Below, one piece after another: positions 37,458 to 44,611 of a DNA stretch of 64,000 nt; position 1 is the first letter of the stretch, and each line of letters opens with the position of its first letter. A model generated the notes under the pieces. That model was not told where the DNA came from. It searched no databases and saw only the letters and a list, made by a program, of their open reading frames with translations. The stretch is from Enterobacterales bacterium. GTDB taxonomy: Bacteria > Pseudomonadota > Gammaproteobacteria > Enterobacterales > Enterobacteriaceae. The position numbers were made by a program, and so were the translations under genes. Where the stretch lies: contig JAATFX010000083.1 in NCBI GenBank assembly GCA_015654925.1, positions 32,852-96,851 of the forward strand, given 5' to 3'.

Positions 37458-39245
37458 ATGCAAAGATACTCCGACGAAATAAAGGGGCAGGCTAAATCGC
37501 TTTTCTTGCAAAAGTGGACCCCGAAAGAAATAGCCACAAAATTAAATCTGGCCAGCAGCCGGATCGTTTACGTGTGGTCGGAAAAGGGTAACTGGCGGGA
37601 CTTACTCAGCGAGGAAACAGTCCTTGAATGCATCAACCGCCGCATTGTTCTGCTCACGGATAAGGCAAAAAAAACAGATACCGATCTAAAAGAAATTGAT
37701 TTGCTTATTAATCACCATGTAAAGCTGATGGCGCAGAAAAATAAGCACCTTGAAAAACTCGCGCAATCAGGCAGCGGCCAAGCAGCTGGAGGGCAAGCCG
37801 GGTTTGCAGCGGCGGGCGAAGATAACGACAAACCGAAAAAGAGATCGAAAAAGAACGACGTTTCTCTTATGCCCGCAGAAGGATTTGAGGAATTCGCCGA
37901 GCTATCGCTATTCGAGTACCAGAAACATCTACGGCGTAATCTTGGGCATGATATCCGCAATATCCTTAAGTCTCGCCAGATCGGCGCTACCTGGTACTTT
38001 GCCTTTGAGGCGCTAGAGGATGCGGTTAAGACTGGCAAAAACCAGATTTTCTTATCGGCATCAAAGCGCCAAGCGCAGGTTTTCCGATCCTACATCGTCA
38101 ACTTCGCCCAAGAGATATTCGACGTCGCCCTTACCGGCGAACACATCAAGTTGAGCAACGGTGCCACCCTTTATTTTTTATCCACCAATAAAAATACAGC
38201 GCAAAGCCATAACGGTAATCTCTACGTTGACGAATATTTCTGGATACCCAAATTTCACCGGTTGCAGGAAGTGGCCTCCGCCATGACCACCCAGGACCGG
38301 TTCAGGACTACGTATTTTTCAACGCCCAGCGCAAAAACCCATGAAGCCTATCCGTTCTGGACCGGCGACGAATGGCGTAAGGGTGACAAAAAACGCAATG
38401 CTGCAAAATTTCCTGACTTTGATGAAATGCGCGACGGCGGCCGCCTGTGCCCTGATGGGCAATGGCGGTACATCATCACGATTGAGGACGCCTGCGCCGG
38501 CGGGCTGGATGCCCTGGTTACCATTGATAGGCTGCGCAATCGCTACAGCCGCGACACGTTCAACATGCTTTATATGTGCGTGTTTGTGGACTCCGGGGAC
38601 AGCGTTTTTCACTACGGTGATTTGGAAAAATGTGGCGTCGACGTTTCAACCTGGCAAGACGTGGATTATGGCGCCGATCGTCCCATTGGTAACCGCGAAG
38701 TCTGGGCCGGCTTTGACCCGGCGCGCAGCGGCGACACCTCCACGTTTGTAATTATCGTACCACCGCAAGCCGCGGGCGAACCCTTTCGAGTTATTGAAAC
38801 CTGGCACTGGCAGGGACTGAACTACAAATCCCAGGCCAACAACATCAAAAAGATTTTTGCCCGCTACAACATCACCTTTATCGGCGTGGATGTTACCGGG
38901 ATTGGGCAAGGTATTTTTGAGCGCATTCAAGAATTCGCGCAGCGCGTCGCCACCGCCATTCGTTATTCACCCGACGTCAAAACCCGCCTGGTGATGAAAA
39001 TGATTGAAGTCGTTGAGGAACATAAGATCGCCTGGGATATCGATAAACAGGATATATCAGCCTCATTCCTGGCTATCCGAAAAACCGTCACTAATAGCGG
39101 GAATAACGTCACGTTCGTAGCGGAAAGGAGCGCCGAAACCGGCCACGCCGACGTATTTTTTGCCACCGCTCACGCCATGTATAACGAGCCCATTAACAAC
39201 GACGTTAAAGGGAAATCAACCTGGGCTTTCGGGGAAGCTGCATAA
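37458..39245 (+). CDS. P: Terminase large subunit gpP
   Basis: 595 residues. An N-terminal helix-turn-helix-like region (TPKEIATKLNLASSRIVYVWSEKGNW) is followed by ATPase core LKSRQIGATWYFAFEAL and LYVDEYFWIPKF (Walker-B-like). The nuclease part has AGFDPARSGDTSTFV and FIGVDVTGIGQGIFE. P2 gpP has 590 residues. It overlaps Q by one base. Confidence 0.95.
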   Translation: MQRYSDEIKGQAKSLFLQKWTPKEIATKLNLASSRIVYVWSEKGNWRDLLSEETVLECINRRIVLLTDKAKKTDTDLKEIDLLINHHVKLMAQKNKHLEKLAQSGSGQAAGGQAGFAAAGEDNDKPKKRSKKNDVSLMPAEGFEEFAELSLFEYQKHLRRNLGHDIRNILKSRQIGATWYFAFEALEDAVKTGKNQIFLSASKRQAQVFRSYIVNFAQEIFDVALTGEHIKLSNGATLYFLSTNKNTAQSHNGNLYVDEYFWIPKFHRLQEVASAMTTQDRFRTTYFSTPSAKTHEAYPFWTGDEWRKGDKKRNAAKFPDFDEMRDGGRLCPDGQWRYIITIEDACAGGLDALVTIDRLRNRYSRDTFNMLYMCVFVDSGDSVFHYGDLEKCGVDVSTWQDVDYGADRPIGNREVWAGFDPARSGDTSTFVIIVPPQAAGEPFRVIETWHWQGLNYKSQANNIKKIFARYNITFIGVDVTGIGQGIFERIQEFAQRVATAIRYSPDVKTRLVMKMIEVVEEHKIAWDIDKQDISASFLAIRKTVTNSGNNVTFVAERSAETGHADVFFATAHAMYNEPINNDVKGKSTWAFGEAA

Positions 39246-40312
39246 TGTCCAAACGTAAAAATAAAACCCGCGTCACGCAGTTTGTAGAAGATGGCAGCAC
39301 GCCGGATATGGTAGTGCCGCCGCTAACCGGCAGCGGGATTTTTATCGGCCCGCCTGAACTGGTGTTAACCTCCGGCACCGACTATCAAGAGGTCTGGTTT
39401 GATGGCGATTATGATCATTGGACTGTGCCGATCAATCGCCTGGCCCTGGCCCGTTTACCCAATGCCTGCGCACAGCATGGCGGCGTACTTTATGCGCGGC
39501 GCAATATGGTTACCGCTAATTACATTGATGGCGGTGGTCTCACCCGTTCCGACTTACAGGCGGCTGTTTTTAATTATCTTGCTTTTGGCGACGTTCCGAT
39601 TTTAAAACTCCGCAATTTATTGGGCCGCGTCGTTGGCTTGCATGTTTTGCCTTCAATTTATATGCGCCGAAAAAAAGATTTTTCTTTCACTATCCTGCAA
39701 AAAGGGGAACCGCTTAACTATGCTCCAGATGATATTATTTTTTTGTCTCAGTACGATCCGCAGCAACAAATGTATGGGCTACCCGATTATGTCGGCGGCA
39801 TCAACTCCGCGTTGCTTAATAGTGAGGCCACTGTATTCCGCCGCCGCTATTACAATAATGGTGCCCATATGGGGGGCATTCTATACACCAATGATCCAAA
39901 CATGACCGAAGAGGTCGAACGGGAAGTTAAAAAGAAAATTGAGCAAAGCCGCGGCCTGGGAAATTTCAGAAACATGTTTATCAACATTCCCAACGGCAAA
40001 GAAAAAGGCGTTCAATTTTTACCTGTTGGGGATATCAGCGCAAAAGATGAATTTGCCAATATCAAAAACATAACAGCGCAGGATGTTTTGACAGCTCACC
40101 GATTCCCGGCCGGCCTGGCTGGCATTATCCCCCAGAATACGGCCGGACTTGGTGACCCGATCAAGGCACGCGATACCTACCGCATGGATGAAGTTATCCC
40201 CATGCAAAATATGTTTGCCCGGGCCATCAATACCGATCCGGACGTTCCTTATAATTTACATATCAGTTTCGCCAATGAGACAAAATCTGATAGCAATACA
40301 GGGGTTTTATAA
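39245..40312 (+). CDS. Q: Portal protein gpQ
   Basis: 355 residues, P2 gpQ family: FGDVPILKLRNLLGRVVGLHVLPS, DDIIFLSQYDPQQQMYGLPDYVGG, FRRRYYNNGAHMGGILYTND, AHRFPAGLAGIIPQNTAGLGDP. It is the dodecameric portal at the capsid vertex. Its stop overlaps the start of the 40312 gene, so the SGNH hydrolase is translated with packaging proteins. Confidence 0.95.
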   Translation: MSKRKNKTRVTQFVEDGSTPDMVVPPLTGSGIFIGPPELVLTSGTDYQEVWFDGDYDHWTVPINRLALARLPNACAQHGGVLYARRNMVTANYIDGGGLTRSDLQAAVFNYLAFGDVPILKLRNLLGRVVGLHVLPSIYMRRKKDFSFTILQKGEPLNYAPDDIIFLSQYDPQQQMYGLPDYVGGINSALLNSEATVFRRRYYNNGAHMGGILYTNDPNMTEEVEREVKKKIEQSRGLGNFRNMFINIPNGKEKGVQFLPVGDISAKDEFANIKNITAQDVLTAHRFPAGLAGIIPQNTAGLGDPIKARDTYRMDEVIPMQNMFARAINTDPDVPYNLHISFANETKSDSNTGVL

Positions 40313-42129
40313 TGGCCGATAATACTACGCCAGAAGTAAGAATTTCAGAGATATCGGAATCTCCAGGCGCGACGGTGCTTTCAGATTCTGACGTCATCCC
40401 TTCCGATGTATTAGGAAGCGGGGGATATATATCAAAAGGTGCTACCATAGCGGCATTAAGAAGCCAACTTAATTTTGACAATGCTTTCATGTCAGAATCA
40501 GATGGTTTAGCCTCTACCGTTAATGGTCAAATATTTCATGTTTGGACTTCAATTAATAAAACATTTGTCAAAGAGTTTTTTAATGCAAATGGGATTTCCA
40601 TTCCAAGTCTAGAAAATGACGGGGTGACACAAAAAGTTTATGCCAATCAAAAGGCATTAAAAGAAGCGGCTTTACTTTCGGACAGCATAGATAATAGAAC
40701 TCAGGGTATTAGATCGCGCATAAGCTTGAAATACCCCTTTTCTGTCATTACTCGTAAAGGCAAGGGCATTATATGGGCAAATAATAAGGCCCATATATTT
40801 ATGCCTGGTGGCGCCACTATTTCAAATTTGATTGTTGATTTACTCACCCTTGCCCAATTGACCGTTACAAAGATTGTCGGGGGACTAGAGAGCATCAAAT
40901 TAATCAGTAACTCTCGCTATAGCATGGCCTTCGCTACCCTGTCAGGTAAGGTTCCTTTCGGTATGAGGGCCGACGGCAAAGGGACTGTGGAATATCAAGG
41001 CATTCCGCTTACTCATGTTCGCGGCCTTCAGCCTAACCGTGTTGCTACTCTCGGAGATTCTATAAGCGCTTTCGCCATAACGACATCTGGTAATTACAAT
41101 AGCACTAACCGGGATATGGCTCCGCTGGTCTGTCACCAGGGCTGGATTATATGGGCGCAACTTTTTAGCCAGGGGCGCGTTACCTTTGATGGTGTTTATG
41201 CCACTGGCGGTTTTAGAACTGACGAAATTCTCAAAACCCATGTTCCCCGGGTGATTGCCGCCGCGCCGCCGGTATGTATCGTACTGGGAGGGCGCAACAA
41301 CATTGTTCAGGGGATCTCACTCAGCAAAACGATATCTGATTTTAAACAGATATTTCAAAAGCTGCGGCGGGCCGGGATACTACCGGTTGTTTGCACAATG
41401 TCGGCACAAAATGAAAATACCGACGCTATGAAGGCCCTGCAATCTGGCATTAATGACTGGCTGCGATCTTATGCCGAAAAATTCAGCTTACCCCTTATTG
41501 ATTTTCATGCCGCGACGACAAATCCGGCGACCGGGGAATGGTACGATGGCTATTGGTCTGACAAATCGCACCCCAATGCCACAGGCGCCCGTGTAATGGG
41601 CCAATGTGTAAGCGACACATTATCCCAATGGCTTGCCCCAACATTGCCGCGCAAAGCTATTGCGAATACTAACCCCGAAAATGATGCAAATAAACTCGAT
41701 AACCCCCTGTTTTATCAAAACGATGGCAAGAATCCGGACGGATGGACTGTTATCAATCCTGGGGTTTCCTCAGTGGAAGCAAACAGCGCCATCAAGGGGA
41801 TGTCCTGGCACCTGAATTCTGATAGTTCTGGGCCAGCGACCCGCAAAAAAACAATCAATGTTACAGCTGGCGCCAAAATGATGCTCGGTTATGAATTCAA
41901 GGCGGACAGCGCAGGAACGAACAGCATCTATGTCGTGGCCGGCGATGACCCAGCTGGAACCGGCTATCTCGCCGGTATGGGGTTATGGAAAGGTCAATGT
42001 GATAGCTGGGGATATTTTTGCCAGGAGTTCACCGTTCCTGATGGAGTAACAAAAATAACGTTATTTATTTCTGCGGCCGGTGGACTTTCCCTGGCTCAAA
42101 TGAGTACATTCGACATTAGTGAGGTATAA
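40312..42129 (+). CDS. SGNH/GDSL-hydrolase protein with phage-adhesin-like N-terminus
   Basis: 605 residues. The N-terminus (SDSDVIPSDVLGSGGYISKGATIAALRSQL) resembles head-binding segments of phage tailspikes. The centre (about 240-445) is an SGNH hydrolase: ATLGDSIS (block I Ser), ATGGFRTDE (block II Gly), VLGGRNN (block III Asn) and SDKSHPNATGA (block V Asp-His). The last 135 residues form a beta-sandwich, carbohydrate-binding-like domain. It likely deacetylates surface glycans. It starts on the portal stop codon but lies away from the tail operon. Codon use is more AT-rich at its 5' end. Confidence 0.78.
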   Translation: MADNTTPEVRISEISESPGATVLSDSDVIPSDVLGSGGYISKGATIAALRSQLNFDNAFMSESDGLASTVNGQIFHVWTSINKTFVKEFFNANGISIPSLENDGVTQKVYANQKALKEAALLSDSIDNRTQGIRSRISLKYPFSVITRKGKGIIWANNKAHIFMPGGATISNLIVDLLTLAQLTVTKIVGGLESIKLISNSRYSMAFATLSGKVPFGMRADGKGTVEYQGIPLTHVRGLQPNRVATLGDSISAFAITTSGNYNSTNRDMAPLVCHQGWIIWAQLFSQGRVTFDGVYATGGFRTDEILKTHVPRVIAAAPPVCIVLGGRNNIVQGISLSKTISDFKQIFQKLRRAGILPVVCTMSAQNENTDAMKALQSGINDWLRSYAEKFSLPLIDFHAATTNPATGEWYDGYWSDKSHPNATGARVMGQCVSDTLSQWLAPTLPRKAIANTNPENDANKLDNPLFYQNDGKNPDGWTVINPGVSSVEANSAIKGMSWHLNSDSSGPATRKKTINVTAGAKMMLGYEFKADSAGTNSIYVVAGDDPAGTGYLAGMGLWKGQCDSWGYFCQEFTVPDGVTKITLFISAAGGLSLAQMSTFDISEV

Positions 42130-42130
42130 A

Positions 42131-42844
42131 ATGCAATTAATCTGCGGCCAGGACATTGATGATTCCGATTTTCCATGCCCTACCTTAGAACCGTTATTGG
42201 CCCTAATAACCGACGATATGATCGCCGGTTGGGGGATGCTCGATAACACGGATTTCAGTGGGAACGGGAATGATTTTACTTTCAATGGCGAGTTTAATAG
42301 CGTTGGCGCAATTTTGGCTAATGACGCCGACCATGTTATACAAACACCGGTATTAGAAACCGACGAGATGACGCTAATTTATTGTTGCAATGTTGCAGCG
42401 GTGCCTGATGTTCTTTCAAGCTTAATTGGAAATATTAATATTGGCCCCCCTGGGCCTTATAACGGGTTTAGGGAATATCTTAACGTCACCGGTCAAGGAT
42501 TCCTTTCTGCATCTGCCGCTAATGGAAGTTTAGCTGCACTACAGCACACCTTTGCTGGCGCATGGACTGTTAAAACGTTGAGAATGAGCCAGACCAATTT
42601 AGACGTTATTATCCATGCTGGTACAGTCAGCACACGAACCATTGCCGGCAGGGCAATAGGTACACATCCAATTTGTATGAATGGTATGCCCGCTGGTAGC
42701 CCCTCGGCGGTCATCGGCGGCCTTACCGGCACCCTGGGACCTGTCTTGCTCTATAATGGGATCTACGACGCCGCCAAGTGTGTTGAGTTAATGGATGCGG
42801 TAGCAGATATCATGCTGACTGATCGTGGAACCCCCGTTCCCTAA
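42131..42844 (+). CDS. Lectin-like (concanavalin/LamG-type) protein
   Basis: 237 residues from the ATG at 42131, two bases after the hydrolase stop and behind GAGG. The pattern NTDFSGNGNDFTFNGEFNSV, DEMTLIYCCNVAAVPD and IGGLTGTLGPVLLYNGIYDAAK, with alternating beta strands, is that of LamG/concanavalin-like jelly rolls seen in virion adhesins. The C-terminal CVELMDAVADIML helix is also typical. It probably works with the upstream hydrolase in binding a glycan. Identification is by pattern only. Confidence 0.55.
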   Translation: MQLICGQDIDDSDFPCPTLEPLLALITDDMIAGWGMLDNTDFSGNGNDFTFNGEFNSVGAILANDADHVIQTPVLETDEMTLIYCCNVAAVPDVLSSLIGNINIGPPGPYNGFREYLNVTGQGFLSASAANGSLAALQHTFAGAWTVKTLRMSQTNLDVIIHAGTVSTRTIAGRAIGTHPICMNGMPAGSPSAVIGGLTGTLGPVLLYNGIYDAAKCVELMDAVADIMLTDRGTPVP

Positions 42845-43066
42845 AGTTTCCCTATTCGGCATGGACACAAAAAAGGGCCAAGGTAGGCCCAATTACACAA
42901 AAAGAAGTCCATTCACTACCTGACAAAGCTTACCGTAAGGCCGCCAGCTCAACAAACCGAAGGGCGAACGTTGCGCGCGTGACCGCAAAACTAAATTTTC
43001 CTCTCGCTCAATACCCTACGTTTATCTGCCGTTTCGTTTATTCACTTTACTAAAATGATGTGCCTA

Positions 43067-43086
43067 TACTGTATAAAACAACAGTA
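43067..43086 (+). promoter_or_regulatory. LexA box
   Basis: TACTG-TATAAAACAA-CAGTA is a perfect CTG-N10-CAG with symmetric TA flanks, 16 bases before the UmuD'-like ATG. SOS control is therefore expected. To its left, 42874-42890 is a GGGCC hairpin with no convincing role; I see nothing else in 42845-43066. Confidence 0.88.
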
Positions 43087-43102
43087 TTAAAGGTATGGCA
43101 CC

Positions 43103-43480
43103 ATGGGCTTCCCATCACCCGCACAAGATTACATCGAGCATAGCCTTAGCCTGGATGAACTGTGCATTCCCAGACGCGCCGCGACGTTCTTCATGCGCGC
43201 CGGGGAAGGATCGATCCGTCAGGGCATTTTCCAGGGGGCAGTGCTCATCGTGGATAAATCGCTGACGCCGGTCGACGGCAGTGTCATCATCGCGGAGATA
43301 GACGGCGCGTTCCAGCTACGGCGTTTTAAACTTTACCCAGCCCGCGGCCTGGAGCTATTGGATTATCCCGGCAAACTGGAACGCTTTAACGATGAGGACG
43401 GGATCGTCTGCTGGGGTGTGGTCACCTATGTGCTGAACGATATGCGAACCGGCGAATTCGATGACAGCCCGTTTATATAG
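43103..43480 (+). CDS. UmuD'-like protein (HumD type), already lacking the cleaved N-terminus
   Basis: 125 residues starting MGFPSPAQDYIEHSLSL. This begins exactly at the position where RecA-stimulated cleavage makes UmuD' (between Cys24 and Gly25 in E. coli). The nucleophile serine is kept (AGEGSI). The general-base lysine position is arginine (FQLRRF for FTVKKL), so self-cleavage activity is probably lost. That is consistent with no longer needing it. Phage P1 HumD is a known UmuD' homologue that supports SOS mutagenesis. No umuC is adjacent, so it would have to join host UmuC. A LexA box lies upstream. Confidence 0.85.
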   Translation: MGFPSPAQDYIEHSLSLDELCIPRRAATFFMRAGEGSIRQGIFQGAVLIVDKSLTPVDGSVIIAEIDGAFQLRRFKLYPARGLELLDYPGKLERFNDEDGIVCWGVVTYVLNDMRTGEFDDSPFI

Positions 43481-43533
43481 CCATTTTTTATAAAGTGGTG
43501 TTAAAATAACCGGGTGTTTTGTGGAGGGTTATC

Positions 43534-43797
43534 ATGCGCGTAATGAAAGTTTTTTGCCCGGAATGCGGATCGGCGGCCAATATTCGCAAAACAAATCGCA
43601 AAGACGTCCACCTATCCGATTTATATTGCCAGTGCAGTGACGTGGAATGCAGCCATAGTTTTGTTTTAAACGTCACGTTTTCGCATACAATAAGCCCAAG
43701 CGCTAAAACCGGTAACGGTTTGGTCAGGTCGCTACTCAATTTAATTCAGCCAAAAGATCGGCAAATGGCCCTGGAACTTTTACAAGGCCGCGCCTAA
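43534..43797 (+). CDS. ogr: Ogr/Delta-type late transcription activator
   Basis: 87 residues with CPECG and CSDVECSH, giving the Cys-X2-Cys-X22-Cys-X4-Cys zinc pattern of P2 Ogr. The start at 43534 follows GGAGGG. It activates late promoters through RNA polymerase alpha subunit. The only visible divergent late promoter region is 37280-37457. A C-terminal tail beyond the zinc motif is longer than in P2 Ogr. Confidence 0.9.
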   Translation: MRVMKVFCPECGSAANIRKTNRKDVHLSDLYCQCSDVECSHSFVLNVTFSHTISPSAKTGNGLVRSLLNLIQPKDRQMALELLQGRA

Positions 43798-43813
43798 CCC
43801 GCCGCCGGCGGGT

Positions 43814-44503
43814 TTATTTTTCCCTCATCATTTCCGACATAATAGCCAGGCGTTCCCGCTCCGGTAAATTTCGGTATTTTTCCGCCCACCGCTCGGCCTT
43901 ACGCTTTATCCGCTGACGCTCTTTATAATCCCTCCCGGCAAATGAATGGCTATACGCCGGTGCCGTATCATCGAAATTCAGCCAGACGCTTTCCGTTCTC
44001 ACACCGCCGCGCGTCATGGCCTGAAAGTCCTCCCGGCGCCAGTCAGATAAAAGCGAATCATACAAATCGGAGCGATAGCCGCTAATCATCACCCTGGCGC
44101 CCGGCAACGCCCGCAGCGTGTCTATCATGGCATGGTGTTGCGGTACTGTGTATTCATGCTGGTAGCGGGCGGTGCCGGTCCGCGTTTCCAGCAAATAAGG
44201 CGGGTCCGCATAAATCAAAACATCCTGCCAGTTAAAGAGCGCCTCTTGCTTCCAGCCGCGGAGCATTGCCATGCTATCGCATCCCCATCCCACAAAATCA
44301 ATGCCAGCCTGGCGCATGGCATCGTTGACAAACTCAAGTGCTCGCGGGTTCAAATCAAAGCCGATATTTTTTTCGGCCGGGGGCTTATTCCGCATGATCG
44401 CGCCCTCCCCGAGAAATGCCTCGATGTAAATCCGGTGTCTGGGCATCATGCTGATAATTTTTTGATAAACGCCACTGCCGCCTTTACTACCCAAATACCC
44501 CAT
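43814..44503 (-). CDS. D12-class adenine-N6 DNA methyltransferase
   Basis: 229 residues: YLGSKGGSGVYQKIISMMP, IEAFLGEGAIMRNK (FxGxG) and YADPPYL (DPPY). These are the SAM-binding and catalytic motifs of the MboI/Dam-like D12 class. RYQHEYTVPQHHAMIDTLRAL is as in phage enzymes of this group. It follows gene A on the same strand and converges on ogr. It may protect phage DNA or alter host regulation. Specificity cannot be read from sequence. Confidence 0.85.
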   Translation of the reverse strand: MGYLGSKGGSGVYQKIISMMPRHRIYIEAFLGEGAIMRNKPPAEKNIGFDLNPRALEFVNDAMRQAGIDFVGWGCDSMAMLRGWKQEALFNWQDVLIYADPPYLLETRTGTARYQHEYTVPQHHAMIDTLRALPGARVMISGYRSDLYDSLLSDWRREDFQAMTRGGVRTESVWLNFDDTAPAYSHSFAGRDYKERQRIKRKAERWAEKYRNLPERERLAIMSEMMREK

Positions 44504-44540
44504 AGCGGGCCTCCATAGTCATTATTGTCTTTGCTGAAGC

Positions 44541-44610
44541 ACAGCTATTTATGGCTGTGCTACCAGGTGGCCAGCACAGACAAATCCGTCTATGTTTGCC
44601 GGTCCGCATA
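44541..44610 (+). repeat. Degenerate copy of the Ash/Icd-like 3' segment
   Basis: AGCACAGCTATTTATGGCTG and CCAGGTGGCCAGCACAG align with ACACAGTCGCATATGGCTG and CCAGGTAAGCACAG at 20045-20095. The plus-strand frame gives MAVLPGGQHRQIRLC against MAVPPGKHSHEWLC. It fills the gap between gene A and the methyltransferase. It is a short remnant rather than a gene. Confidence 0.5.
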
Positions 44611-44611
44611 G

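Noticed and set aside
42874..42890. GGGCC-N6-GGCCC hairpin with A-run to its left as a minus-strand terminator
   Set aside because: The stem is only 5 bp and no minus-strand gene ends here; too weak to list.
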